Part shown: one piece after another, positions 38,949 through 48,522 of the stretch
Layout: each line of letters begins with the position of its first letter
How positions within the stretch are numbered: position 1 is the stretch's first letter
Source of the DNA: WRDS01 sp964492775
GTDB lineage: Bacteria; Actinomycetota; Coriobacteriia; Anaerosomatales; PHET01
Reading direction: 5' to 3'
Assembly (NCBI GenBank): GCA_964492775.1
Contig: CAZBLH010000002.1
Span: forward strand, 1 to 64,000
Length of the DNA: 64,000 nucleotides
The notes under the pieces: model-generated
The model's database searches: none
What the model was told of the DNA's origin: nothing
Seen by the model: only the letters and a program-made list of their open reading frames with translations
Translations under genes and position numbers: made by a program

Positions 38949-40082
38949 GTGGCCGAGAGGGCTCCAGAACGAGTGCTGACCGTGTTCGGTACGCGCCCCG
39001 AGGCAATCAAGCTGGCGCCTGTGATCGAAGCGCTCCGGGCGCGTCCGGACGACTTCAAGCCGGTGGTTGCGGTGACCGCGCAGCACCGTGAGATGCTCGA
39101 CCAGGTGCTCTCGCTCTTTGAGATCGAACCCGAGTTCGACCTCGACATCATGACGGTCGGCCAGTCGCTCACCGACATCATCGTCAACGCCATGACCGGG
39201 CTCTCGCCGCTGATGGAGCGGGTGCGCCCGGACGCTGTGCTCGTTCAGGGTGACACCACGACCACCTTTGTGGCCGCCCTTGCGGCGTTCACTCACCGCG
39301 TGCCGGTCGGGCACATCGAGGCCGGCCTGCGTACGCACGACCTCAGTCGACCGTTTCCCGAGGAAGGCAATCGCCAGCTCACTACAAGGCTCGCCCGGTG
39401 GCACTTCGCGCCGACTGAGCTGTCTCGCGACAACCTGCTTGCCGAGGGTGTTCCGGCCCAGGCAGTACACGTGACCGGCAACACGGTGGTCGACGCGCTC
39501 CTTGCCACGCGCGACAAGGAGCACTGCTTCGGCCCGGGACCCGTGCACGAAGCCCTCATGAGCGGGCGGAGGATCGTTCTCGTGACGGCGCATCGCCGCG
39601 AGAACTGGGGGGAGCCGTTCGAGCAGATCTGTGAGGCGATCAGTCGGCTTGTTGCGGCGTTCGGCGACATCCACGTGCTCTTTGCGACGCACCGCAACCC
39701 CATTGTTGCTGATGCCGCCGCGCGCCGCCTCGGCCACCTCGACCGCGTGGACCTGATCGGTCCTCAGGAGTACCTGCCGTTCGTGAAACTGATGGATGCA
39801 GCGACGCTGATCCTCTCGGACTCCGGCGGAGTGCAGGAGGAGGCGCCGACCCTCGGCAAGCCTGCGCTCGTGCTGCGCGAGGTGACCGAGCGGCCGGAGG
39901 CGGTCGATGCGGGTGTCGTGAGGCTTGTGGGGACCGACGCCTCGCGCATCTTCGCCGAGGCGAGTCGGCTGCTCACGGACGCTCAGGCCTACGCCGAGAT
40001 GGCGAAGGCCTCGAACCCGTTCGGCGACGGAAGGGCATCGGAGCGAATCGCTAAGGTGCTCGCGGCGACGCTTTCGGAATAG
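38949..40082 (+). CDS. wecB: UDP-N-acetylglucosamine 2-epimerase, non-hydrolysing (second copy)
   Basis: Same reaction family as the 35707 gene but from the E. coli WecB/MnaA-like branch, with FGTRPEAIKLAPVIEAL, TAQHREMLDQVLSLFEI, VQGDTTTTFVAALAAF, FPEEGNRQLTTRLARWHF and TAHRRENWGEPFEQI. TDSGGVQEEAP-type sequence appears as LSDSGGVQEEAPTLGKP. It has 377 residues from GTG 38949. Two branches side by side suggest two nucleotide-sugar products or substrates. It is followed by a 115-base gap before the GGDEF-EAL gene that carries a possible GATACT -10 at 40135-40140. Confidence 0.93.
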   Translation: MAERAPERVLTVFGTRPEAIKLAPVIEALRARPDDFKPVVAVTAQHREMLDQVLSLFEIEPEFDLDIMTVGQSLTDIIVNAMTGLSPLMERVRPDAVLVQGDTTTTFVAALAAFTHRVPVGHIEAGLRTHDLSRPFPEEGNRQLTTRLARWHFAPTELSRDNLLAEGVPAQAVHVTGNTVVDALLATRDKEHCFGPGPVHEALMSGRRIVLVTAHRRENWGEPFEQICEAISRLVAAFGDIHVLFATHRNPIVADAAARRLGHLDRVDLIGPQEYLPFVKLMDAATLILSDSGGVQEEAPTLGKPALVLREVTERPEAVDAGVVRLVGTDASRIFAEASRLLTDAQAYAEMAKASNPFGDGRASERIAKVLAATLSE

Positions 40083-40197
40083 CCGAGGGCCCGCCGAGCG
40101 TAGGCCGAATTCAAGTACAGCACCCAATCCGACGATACTTAGTCAGGCGTATGTTGAGTACCGTTTCCGTAGGCGTGTCGGCGAGGGCTTAGTGACC

Positions 40198-42693
40198 ATG
40201 ACGAGAGTGCTATCAACGACGATCCTTGTGATCGAACTCGTTGTGTTCCTCGCCCTACTAGCTATGGTGCTCGGACGTCGGCTTCCTCACCGGTGGAGGG
40301 GCACGGTTGCGGCGTTCGCTCTCATTGCAGGAGTGAACCTCGGCCAGTCGCTGCTCGTGCCCACGGAGGGCGCGATTCCGCTATTCAGCCTCGATCGCCT
40401 GATGCACGCCGCCGAGGTGGTAGCGCTCGCCGTCGCGGCCATTGTCTTTCGCCGCGATATATCCCGGCCGGACCGGCTACTCGATCGCGCGGAGGAAGAG
40501 TCCTCTCTCGCGATCGATCTACACGAGGCACCCGCCATCGTGTTTGCCACCAACCGGGATGGCATGGTCCGCCGGGTGAACCGCGTTGCAGCGGAGACGC
40601 TTGGCATCGATCCCGACAAGCTGATCGGGCGTGAGGCATTCAGCCTCGTGCCTCCGGGGCCAGAGCGTGATCGCGCGAGGTCGAGCTTCCTGAAGTTCGT
40701 GGGTAGCGCAGGCGCAGTTGCCGCGGAATGCGAGTACCAGCTCCAGACGCCCGAGGGCCTGAAGCTCATGCATTGGAGACGCACAGCACAGCTGGACGAA
40801 AAGGGCGCGGTCGTGGGTGTCATCTCGTACGGAGAGGACGTGTCCGAGCGTCGCAAGGTGGAGCAGCGGCTTGCCGCAGAGTCCTACTTGCTGGACTCGG
40901 TCTTTGACGCGGTCACGGTGTGGGGGGAGCACGGGAAAAACCTGTACAACAACCGGGCGATGTACACGATGCTCGGCATGAACGAGAGCGAACTGATGGC
41001 GCTCGGGCCGATGGGGTGGATGGCTCCGGAGTCGCGTGCGATTGTCGCGCACATGGAGCGCACCGAGTTGACAGGCGACGACCTGATCGAGGTCATGGCA
41101 CTCCGCAAGGACGGGAGCCGTGTGCCCCTGGAGCTGCGGAGCCAGCGGATCGAGTTCGAAGGCCAGTCGGCCATCATGAGTGTGGGTCGAGACATCTCTG
41201 CTCGCCGTCACGCGCAACAGCTGATGATGCAGATGGCGTACACGGACCCGCTCACGGGACTGCCGAACCAGCGCACCATAAATGACTGTATTGCCAACGC
41301 ATTGATGAGACGTAGGGTGTCTGGCGAACCGACGGCCGTATTCTTCGTTGACGTGGACAATCTCAAGAACGTGAACGACACCCTCGGTCATGAGGCGGGC
41401 GACCGGCTGATCAGGATGATTGGTCACCGGCTGCGCGATGCGCTCGGGGACCAGGACATCCTCGGCCGGGTCGGTGGTGACGAGTTCGTCGTCGTTTCGC
41501 CAGGCACGAGTAGCGCGGAGGAATACGAGGAGATCGGGCAGCGCCTTCTGGAGGCGATGGCCGAACCGCTTCATCTGGACGGGCACCACATCCGCATGAC
41601 GTCGAGCATCGGAGTCGCGGAGTGCCAGGCCGGCCTGGAGGCTGACGAGGTCGTCGCCCGAGCCGACAGGGCGATGTATGCAGCGAAACGAAACGGTGGA
41701 GGAAGCGTCAGGCTGCATACACCCGAGCTTGACGAGGAGTTCCTGGAGCGCTTCACCTTGCGGAACGACTTGGCTGTCGCGTTGACTCAAGACGAGTTCA
41801 TCGTGGAGTACCAGCCCGTTGTGTGTGCCCACACCGGCTTGGCCGTAGCCGCAGAAGCATTGCTACGCTGGAACCACCCCACTCGTGGGCTGCTGCCGCC
41901 AGGGACGTTCATAGACTTGGCCGAGCTGAACGGTTCGATTCGCGAGATTGGCGCTTGGGTTCTGTCGGAGGCGTGCGAGGCGCTCAGGTACTGGCGCGAG
42001 CAGGGTCTCATGATCGAGCACGTTGCCGTCAACGTCTCGCCGGTGCAGCTGCGCACGCCGGGGTTCGCGGACGACGTGATGGCCATTCTCCGCAAGCATG
42101 GCGTCGATGCGCACAGCCTCGAGCTTGAGGTCACCGAGACACAGATGATGGACGACGCCGACGGTATCGAGGCGGTGTTCTCACGCCTGAGCGAGTACGA
42201 TCTGCGACTTGCGCTCGACGACTTCGGCACCGGCCATTCATCGCTCGAGCGCCTGCTGCGCCTGCCGATAAGGACGCTGAAGCTCGACAAGACCTTCGTG
42301 AACCATCTGTGCGAGAAGTCGACGGCACATCCCATCATCGATAGTGTGCTTGTGCTGGCGCACCAGCTTGGCCTCGACGTGATTGCCGAGGGCGTGGAAA
42401 CCCCGGCGCAAGCCGACTACCTACGCAAAGTCGGCGTGGCCAAGCTGCAGGGTTTCGCGCTCGCCATGCCTATGGGGGTCGTGAAGTTCGCCGAGGCGTG
42501 CTCGGCAGGGGCACTGGGAATTGCGGGCCAGTGGCTCAAGGTTGACTCACCACCGAAGCGAGTAAGGCAGCGCCGCTCGCTCGGATGCGATTCGTGCGAC
42601 GTCCGAGAAGGCTGCAGGCTGCGCTCTGGCACCCGGCACGCGCATCTCCAAGACGGGGCATGCGCATTAAGTCACGCGGGTGACACCGCCTGA
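40198..42693 (+). CDS. PAS-PAS-GGDEF-EAL cyclic-di-GMP protein
   Basis: 831-residue signalling protein. Two or three N-terminal membrane helices (to about residue 85) precede two PAS domains (about 95-220 and 225-345). The GGDEF domain follows with an intact GRVGGDEFVV (about 350-520), then an EAL domain with EALLRWNHP, VNVSPVQ, EVTETQM, LDDFGTGHSSL, KLDKTFV and AEGVETPAQ, so both cyclase and phosphodiesterase centres look complete. The last 45 residues hold CDSCDVREGC and further Cys/His, a possible metal or disulfide element. ATG 40198 lies ten bases after GAGGG; GTG 40192 is an alternative. It sits inside a polysaccharide locus, whose output it may control. Confidence 0.92.
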   Translation: MTRVLSTTILVIELVVFLALLAMVLGRRLPHRWRGTVAAFALIAGVNLGQSLLVPTEGAIPLFSLDRLMHAAEVVALAVAAIVFRRDISRPDRLLDRAEEESSLAIDLHEAPAIVFATNRDGMVRRVNRVAAETLGIDPDKLIGREAFSLVPPGPERDRARSSFLKFVGSAGAVAAECEYQLQTPEGLKLMHWRRTAQLDEKGAVVGVISYGEDVSERRKVEQRLAAESYLLDSVFDAVTVWGEHGKNLYNNRAMYTMLGMNESELMALGPMGWMAPESRAIVAHMERTELTGDDLIEVMALRKDGSRVPLELRSQRIEFEGQSAIMSVGRDISARRHAQQLMMQMAYTDPLTGLPNQRTINDCIANALMRRRVSGEPTAVFFVDVDNLKNVNDTLGHEAGDRLIRMIGHRLRDALGDQDILGRVGGDEFVVVSPGTSSAEEYEEIGQRLLEAMAEPLHLDGHHIRMTSSIGVAECQAGLEADEVVARADRAMYAAKRNGGGSVRLHTPELDEEFLERFTLRNDLAVALTQDEFIVEYQPVVCAHTGLAVAAEALLRWNHPTRGLLPPGTFIDLAELNGSIREIGAWVLSEACEALRYWREQGLMIEHVAVNVSPVQLRTPGFADDVMAILRKHGVDAHSLELEVTETQMMDDADGIEAVFSRLSEYDLRLALDDFGTGHSSLERLLRLPIRTLKLDKTFVNHLCEKSTAHPIIDSVLVLAHQLGLDVIAEGVETPAQADYLRKVGVAKLQGFALAMPMGVVKFAEACSAGALGIAGQWLKVDSPPKRVRQRRSLGCDSCDVREGCRLRSGTRHAHLQDGACALSHAGDTA

Positions 42694-42722
42694 CGCCCGC
42701 GTGCGGGGCGGACGGGGCTGAC

Positions 42723-44675
42723 GTGCCTTTGACTCGCGGGCATCGCGCTCGGGTATCCTTGGAACGGCTCCATAACCGACACCAGGTGTCCAACTTGCCT
42801 CGACGCATCCTGCACTCCATCAGCGAGTACCTACGCATCAACGCCATCCGGCGTATGTTCTCCTACGTCGATGTGCGTGCCACTGAGGTGGTAGGGCTGG
42901 TCGGCTTCGCGGTGGCGTATGCGCTCCTCGAGGGCATCGGGCTGTCGCTGCTGTTGCCGATCCTGCAGTTCGCCGAGTCGGGCCCGACAGCGATCACGGA
43001 GGGTTCGGGTGCCATCTGGGGTGGACTCGCCAGGGTGATCGACGCGTTGAGCTTGCCCGTTACGCTGCCGGTCCTGCTGGTGATGGCGTTCCTGCCGATC
43101 CTTCTGCGCCAGGTCGTCTACTACCTGAGCACGTGGTACTCGGCGATCGTGGCGGGCCGCATCGGCGTGCGCATGCGGATGACCACGCTCGATGCCGTGC
43201 TGGAGGCGGATCCGGAGTTCTTCGAGCGCCATCCGTTGGGCCGAATCGTCGGCATCGTGATCACGCAGACGCAGGCTGCCGGGCAGGCTGTGCTATCGGT
43301 GATTAAGCAGCTGTCGATCGCGCTGCTGATCGTGCTCTACATCGCGGTGCTGCTGGCCGTCTCGGTGCCGCTATCGCTCATCGTGCTCGTCTTCGCGGGC
43401 CTGATCTTCGCGGTAGTGAAGGCGAACATACGACGCATCCGGACCTCTGCGACCGAACTCGCCGAGGTCAGCCAGCGGATGACTGCCAAGATAGTCGAGC
43501 GGTTCGGCATGATCAGGCTCATCAAGCTCAGGAACATGGAGCGCCATGAATCTCGGCGGATCGCGGAGTATTCCGAGGCCATGAGGGAGCTTGGCGTTCG
43601 GCAGGCGCGGCTTGGCGCGAACATGGAGGTCACTGCCGATCCGCTCCTCATGCTTGCGGTATTCGCAACGCTTTATGTCGGCATCTCGGTGCTCGGCATG
43701 AAGCTCGCCCAGCTCGGTCTGGTCCTGTTCGTGCTCACCCGACTGAACTCCAAGGTCAAGGAGTTCAACTCTGGTCGCCAGGTGATTTCGCAGAACATGT
43801 CAGGCTTGGTGCTCGTCCGCGATATGGCCGAGGACGCGAGGCATTCGAATCGGATCCGGGGCGGAGCGCTGGAGTTCACGGGCATCGAGCGGGAGATCGT
43901 GCTAGACGGCGTGTCCTTCGAGTATCCGGATGAGCCGGGGCAGTCCTCCGATGTTCCATCGGAGGCGGTCGAGTCCAGCGGGGAAGCGGAGTCCGACGCG
44001 AGAGTGCTTCGCGATATCTCGCTGACGATTCCTGCCGGGTCGTTCCTTGCGCTCGTGGGTCGGTCGGGCGGCGGCAAGTCGACGCTCGTGGAGCTTCTCA
44101 CCAGACTGCGCGAACCGACGAGCGGTACCATCACCTACGACGGGCACGACATCGCCGAGTACGACCTGGGGTCCCTGCGCAGGGGCATCGGATACCTCAC
44201 CCAGTCAGCGATGCTCTTCAACGAATCCGTGCGCGAGAACCTCGTCTACGGCCTTGAGTACGAGCCCAGCGACGAGCAGATCCTCAGGGCATTGGAGGCC
44301 GCATACGCGTCGTTCGTCTACGAGCTGCCGCAGGGTCTGGAGACCAGGATCGGCGACCAGGGTGTGAGGCTGTCTGGTGGAGAGCGTCAGCGCATCGCCC
44401 TCGCGCGCGTGCTCCTGGAAGACTCTTCACTGCTGATTCTGGACGAGCCGACGAGTGCTCTCGACTCGGCGTCTGAGAGCTGCATCCAGCAGGCGCTTGC
44501 GCGTCTGCACGGCAGAAGAACGATCATCGTGATCGCGCACCGGCTGGCGACGGTCATCGAGGCCGACCAGATCGCGGTGATCGACGGAGGACGGATCGCC
44601 GAGCTGGGCACGCACGAAGAGCTGCTCGCTGCGGGCGGCGCCTACCGCGAACTCTTCGAAGGACAGATGCTGTGA
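42723..44675 (+). CDS. ABC exporter (fused membrane and ATPase domains)
   Basis: 650-residue type I ABC half-transporter of the MsbA/PglK class. Six membrane helices lie in about residues 55-370 (first VVGLVGFAVAYALLEGIGLSLLLPIL). The ATPase domain has Walker A GRSGGGKST, signature LSGGERQRIALARVLL, Walker B LLILDEPTSALDS and the switch HRLATV. A roughly 25-residue Ser/Glu insertion precedes the Walker A strand. The context of glycosyltransferases suggests flipping or export of a lipid-linked glycan. The start is uncertain (GTG 42723, GTG 42786 or TTG 42795); the first 30 residues look unconserved. Confidence 0.88.
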   Translation: MPLTRGHRARVSLERLHNRHQVSNLPRRILHSISEYLRINAIRRMFSYVDVRATEVVGLVGFAVAYALLEGIGLSLLLPILQFAESGPTAITEGSGAIWGGLARVIDALSLPVTLPVLLVMAFLPILLRQVVYYLSTWYSAIVAGRIGVRMRMTTLDAVLEADPEFFERHPLGRIVGIVITQTQAAGQAVLSVIKQLSIALLIVLYIAVLLAVSVPLSLIVLVFAGLIFAVVKANIRRIRTSATELAEVSQRMTAKIVERFGMIRLIKLRNMERHESRRIAEYSEAMRELGVRQARLGANMEVTADPLLMLAVFATLYVGISVLGMKLAQLGLVLFVLTRLNSKVKEFNSGRQVISQNMSGLVLVRDMAEDARHSNRIRGGALEFTGIEREIVLDGVSFEYPDEPGQSSDVPSEAVESSGEAESDARVLRDISLTIPAGSFLALVGRSGGGKSTLVELLTRLREPTSGTITYDGHDIAEYDLGSLRRGIGYLTQSAMLFNESVRENLVYGLEYEPSDEQILRALEAAYASFVYELPQGLETRIGDQGVRLSGGERQRIALARVLLEDSSLLILDEPTSALDSASESCIQQALARLHGRRTIIVIAHRLATVIEADQIAVIDGGRIAELGTHEELLAAGGAYRELFEGQML

Positions 44676-44724
44676 GTGCCGTTCGGTCACGGCGACTGCA
44701 AGACTCAAGACGGATCGCGAGACC

Positions 44725-45987
44725 GTGAATCCTAGTCGGGCTGAAGGCGGGGACACACCTCGGGCTGGTGCGCCTTTGAGAGGAGTCCGGGTCTGCATGC
44801 TTCGCGCCACCGATCTGTCGCACGATGCGCGTGTCGTCAAGCAGGCCACCGCCCTGAGAGATGCTGGGGCAGAGGTCGTTCTGGTCGGCGTCGGCGACTC
44901 GGCACCGGACGATCTGGTGGCGATGGGCTTCGATGTGCGCATGGTCCCGCCGAAGCTAAGAGGCCCGCGGCTCGGCAGGGAAGACGTATGGTGGGCGCTG
45001 CGCGTGGCCGTCAATCTCACCTACACCCGGGCCTTGCAGTACTGGCGTGAGACCCGGCCCGCCTCACGCACCTACCTGTTCGGCAATGCGCTGCTCGAAG
45101 CGGCGCGGGACGTGAAACCGGATGTGGTCCACGCCTACAACATCCATACACTGCCGGCAGCCGTCGAGTTGAAGCGGCAGGGTGCGGTTGCGCGCATCGT
45201 CTACGACGTGCGAGACCTGTTCTCGGACGAGTCGACCCCGGGGCCGGAGTTCAGGCGGCGGCTCAGAATCGTCGAGACCAAGCTGATCGGGGAGGTGGAC
45301 TCGACCATCACCGTTTGTGAGACGTTCGCAGATGTCTTGGCGCAGCGCTACGGCATCTCTCGCCCGACGGTCGTCTACAACGGTCCCATCGAGGTGAAGC
45401 ATGAGACGAACGAGGTCAGCACGCCGATCCGGCTGCTGTTTCAGGGGATACTCAGGAGCGACCGCAGGGTCGGCTGGTTCGTAGATGCGATGACCGCCCT
45501 GCGAAACCGCGCGGTCTTAACCATTCAGGGGTTCGGCGGAGTAGAACAGGAGTTGCGAAAGCAGGTGGAGCGACTGGACCTTGAGGACGTCGTGCTGTTC
45601 GTCCCACCCGCTCCAGCTGCCGAGGTCGTAGATGCAGCGGCTCGTCATGATATCGGCGTTGTCTACTCAACACCAGAATCCCTGAACATTAGACTGTCCG
45701 TCCCTAACAAGCTGATGGACTATCTGGGAGCGGGCCTGGCGATAGTCGCGAGTGACACGCCCGGCCATCGCAGTGTGCTGGAGGGCACGGGTGCTGCGGT
45801 CTTCATCGACCCCTCATCGCCTTCCGCTGTGGCTGAAGGAGTCAGTCGTTTGCTGGACGACCCCGAACTCGTCAGTAACATGAAGGTCGCTGCGCTGAAA
45901 GCCGCCGAGAAGTACGTTTGGGACGTTCAGGCCGAGAAGTTGCTCGGCGTTTATGAGGCGGTCATCGGGCGCAGCCCGTCGAGATGA
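44725..45987 (+). CDS. GT4-family glycosyltransferase (first of four in tandem)
   Basis: GT-B fold glycosyltransferase of 420 residues. The N-terminal domain opens VRVCMLRATDLSHDARVVKQATALRDAGAEVVLV. An acceptor-site region includes VVHAYNIHTLPAA. The C-terminal nucleotide-sugar domain shows RLLFQGILRSDRRVGWFVDAM and SVPNKLMDYLGAGLAIVASDTPGHRSVL. The E-x7-E motif of many GT4 enzymes is replaced by the PNKLMDYLGAG loop. The next three genes share this plan. The start is at 44725, with an in-frame GTG at 44785 possible. The sugar specificity is unknown. Confidence 0.88.
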   Translation: MNPSRAEGGDTPRAGAPLRGVRVCMLRATDLSHDARVVKQATALRDAGAEVVLVGVGDSAPDDLVAMGFDVRMVPPKLRGPRLGREDVWWALRVAVNLTYTRALQYWRETRPASRTYLFGNALLEAARDVKPDVVHAYNIHTLPAAVELKRQGAVARIVYDVRDLFSDESTPGPEFRRRLRIVETKLIGEVDSTITVCETFADVLAQRYGISRPTVVYNGPIEVKHETNEVSTPIRLLFQGILRSDRRVGWFVDAMTALRNRAVLTIQGFGGVEQELRKQVERLDLEDVVLFVPPAPAAEVVDAAARHDIGVVYSTPESLNIRLSVPNKLMDYLGAGLAIVASDTPGHRSVLEGTGAAVFIDPSSPSAVAEGVSRLLDDPELVSNMKVAALKAAEKYVWDVQAEKLLGVYEAVIGRSPSR

Positions 45988-46055
45988 TTTCGTTGCGATA
46001 GCGGTCGTGCAGGGGATCGGCGGTCAGCCGCGACTCGCTGTACCTCTCCGGACCG

Positions 46056-47279
46056 GTGCTGCCAGAAAGGATGGCGTTGGGCGCACTCTCCACAGATAGG
46101 GTTTCCCTTCCGCTTGATGGAGTCCGGGTGTGCGAGCTCTACATCGGACCGTATCCGGCACACAACGCACACCTCATGAAGGTCACAAAGGCCCTCTCGG
46201 AAGCAGGGGCGGAAGTAACGCTGATCCACTCTTGTCCGCCTGACGACAGGCTGGATGACGAGGGGTTCAAGGCGGTCTGGGTCGCACCGTTCGTGGCAAG
46301 TCACCATCCCGTCTGGGCGATACGGGTAGCGACCAACCTGTTCAGGGAACACATCGGTTTTCCGCTTCGCTATCGTCTTGCCGCTCTCCGCTCGCGTGCG
46401 GACGTGTACCATGCCCACTTCTTGGATTCGATGGCAGCTGCAGCGTTCGCTGCGAGGCTGCGCCGTGCGCGGCTTGTCTTCGACGTGCTGGATCTGTTCG
46501 TGGACGAGGGCGTTCACATCTGGCCACCGCGCACGCTGCGGCACTTCAAGCGGCTCGAGAAGAAGCTCACGCCAAGAGCCGACGTGGTTCTGTCGGTCAG
46601 CGAGCCGATGGCGGACCTCCTTGAATCGCGATACAGGATCCGCAGAAGCGAGGTCCTGATGAACGGTGCGATCGAGTGTCTACCGCCGACGCCGGTGGCC
46701 GAGGGCCGCGTGCGCCTACTGTTCCAGGGCATATTCGCGCACAACAGAAACCTGGCCAATCTGATCCGCGCCATGACGATGCTCCGGGACGAAGCGACGT
46801 TGACACTTCAGGGCTGGGGCGGTGTGGAGGCCGAGCTCCGAGTACTCGTCGAAGAGCTGGGCCTTCAGGACACGGTTGAGTTCCTCGACCGATGCCCGGC
46901 CGAGCAGGTGGTTCAGTCCGCGAACCGGTTCGACATCGGAGTGATCGCGTACAAGGGCGAATCTCCGAATCTCACAGTGGCCGTGCCGAACAAGCTTCAC
47001 GACTATCTCGGCGCAGGGCTGGCCATAGCAGCCTCCGATCTGCCCGGCCACAGAAGTGTGCTTGAGTCGACAGGCTGCGCGGTCTTCATCGACCCCACCA
47101 CCCCCGAGACCATCGCGTACGGCCTTCGCGATCTCGTGCGAGATCGGCAGCGCATCGCCAAGATGAAGCAGGCGGCGCACGAGCTGTGTCGGAAGCTCTG
47201 CTGGGCGCAACAATCTGAGCATCTGGTCGACATCTACGCCGAGTTGGTCGGCGGGAAGGCGGCGAACGGTGCCGACTGA
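46056..47279 (+). CDS. GT4-family glycosyltransferase (second of four)
   Basis: 407 residues, closely similar in design to the preceding gene product. It has VRVCELYIGPYPAHNAHLMKVTKALSEAGAEVTLI at the start and DVYHAHFLDSMAAAAFAARL, then RLLFQGIFAHNRNLANLIRAM and VPNKLHDYLGAGLAIAASDLPGHRSVLESTG. That last block differs from its neighbour at only a few positions, so the two probably arose by tandem duplication. The start is GTG 46056, with ATG 46071 as alternative, which touches AGAAAGG. It overlaps the third gene by 11 bases. Confidence 0.87.
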   Translation: MLPERMALGALSTDRVSLPLDGVRVCELYIGPYPAHNAHLMKVTKALSEAGAEVTLIHSCPPDDRLDDEGFKAVWVAPFVASHHPVWAIRVATNLFREHIGFPLRYRLAALRSRADVYHAHFLDSMAAAAFAARLRRARLVFDVLDLFVDEGVHIWPPRTLRHFKRLEKKLTPRADVVLSVSEPMADLLESRYRIRRSEVLMNGAIECLPPTPVAEGRVRLLFQGIFAHNRNLANLIRAMTMLRDEATLTLQGWGGVEAELRVLVEELGLQDTVEFLDRCPAEQVVQSANRFDIGVIAYKGESPNLTVAVPNKLHDYLGAGLAIAASDLPGHRSVLESTGCAVFIDPTTPETIAYGLRDLVRDRQRIAKMKQAAHELCRKLCWAQQSEHLVDIYAELVGGKAANGAD

Positions 47280-48522
47280 AAGCCCTTCGAAGGTGGCCAC
47301 CTCATCGAGTGACTCGCCACTGGTCGTGATCGCATCCCGAAACGACATGACCCGGGACAACCGCTGTCGGAAGATGGCGCGGTCACTCCAAGATGCCGGG
47401 TGGACGGTGATTCGCTTGGGGCTACTCACCAGCTCTGCCCAGCCGCAGTCGGAGAGCGACGTGGCCGGCGCGATCTATCGAGTTCGCACTACCGAGCGGT
47501 TCGCCGCCGATCGCATTGAGGCAGGCGATCTGCCTGCTCCCGATCCGGGTGCTGTCGCCCCGGCGCGTGCCAGCACCAAGGGTGCCATTCGAGATGCGCT
47601 CGGTAGGTATCGTGACTGTGTGCTGTTCGCGCAAGAGATCGAGAAGCGAGCACCATCGGTCGTCATCGTGCAGAATCCCGACCTCGGGCCGCTGGTTCCT
47701 ATGCTTCGTCGCAGGGGCGTCCCTGTCGTGTGGGAGGCCCTGGAGATCTGGACGGAGATGGAGCCAAGGGCGCACCGCATGTACAAGCTGCTCTTCGGGC
47801 GTTTCGAGCGCATGGCATGGCGCTCTGCGAGCGAGCGAACGGCGGTCAACGAGTATGTCGGCAAGGAGCTGGCGCGGCGCCATGGGGAGCTGCCCTTCTC
47901 GGCCATACACAACGGTTCGGACCGCTGTCGCGAGGCTGTGAGCGCACCATCACAGCCGGTACGTCTCTTCTTCCAGGGAGCGTTCGAGGCAAACAGGGAC
48001 CTCGACATTCTCGTGCAGGCTATGGTCGGCCTGCGGGGGAAGGCTACGCTGACGCTGCAGGGCTTCGGCGTGATGGAGCGCGCTCTACGCGATCTGGTTG
48101 ACGAGTTGGCACTTCAGGAGACTGTGCGGTTCATCGAGCCGTGCGCGCCGTCGGATGTCGTCGAGAGTGCGGCAGGCTACGACGTGGGGATCGTCTCGTA
48201 CCGGGCGACCTCCATGAACCTGCTCTACTCGTCACCTAACAAGTTCTTCGACTACCTCGGCGGCAGCCTGGCGTTGGCAGTAGGCGAGATCCCGTTCATG
48301 GCCGATGCTGTGCGTAGGTTCGAGTGCGGTGTCGTACTCGACACTTCTTCACCGGAGTCGCTCGGCGCGGGGCTTGCCGAGATGATTTCTGACCGCGAAA
48401 GCCTGTCTCGTATGAAACGAGGCGCCCTCGCTGCATGTCGAGAGTACGCATGGGATCGGCAGGCGGAGACTCTCATCAAGATGTGTGAGCGTCTCGTCGC
48501 TGCGCAGGGAGTCCCGAAGTGA
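47269..48522 (+). CDS. GT4-family glycosyltransferase (third of four)
   Basis: 417 residues. The N-terminal part is PLVVIASRNDMTRDNRCRKMARSLQDAGWTVIRLG. A longer linker of about 40 residues follows that the other copies lack. The C-terminal domain keeps RLFFQGAFEANRDLDILVQAM, LTLQGFGVMERALRDLVDEL and SPNKFFDYLGGSLALAVGEIP. It is more diverged than the first two copies, especially after the SPNKFFDYLGG loop. GTG start, overlapping the second gene by 11 bases and the fourth by four. Acceptor and donor are unknown. Confidence 0.86.
   Translation: MPTESPSKVATSSSDSPLVVIASRNDMTRDNRCRKMARSLQDAGWTVIRLGLLTSSAQPQSESDVAGAIYRVRTTERFAADRIEAGDLPAPDPGAVAPARASTKGAIRDALGRYRDCVLFAQEIEKRAPSVVIVQNPDLGPLVPMLRRRGVPVVWEALEIWTEMEPRAHRMYKLLFGRFERMAWRSASERTAVNEYVGKELARRHGELPFSAIHNGSDRCREAVSAPSQPVRLFFQGAFEANRDLDILVQAMVGLRGKATLTLQGFGVMERALRDLVDELALQETVRFIEPCAPSDVVESAAGYDVGIVSYRATSMNLLYSSPNKFFDYLGGSLALAVGEIPFMADAVRRFECGVVLDTSSPESLGAGLAEMISDRESLSRMKRGALAACREYAWDRQAETLIKMCERLVAAQGVPK

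Noticed and set aside
38823..40127. Minus-strand frame of about 434 codons opposite the second epimerase gene
   Set aside because: Shadow of a clear wecB gene.
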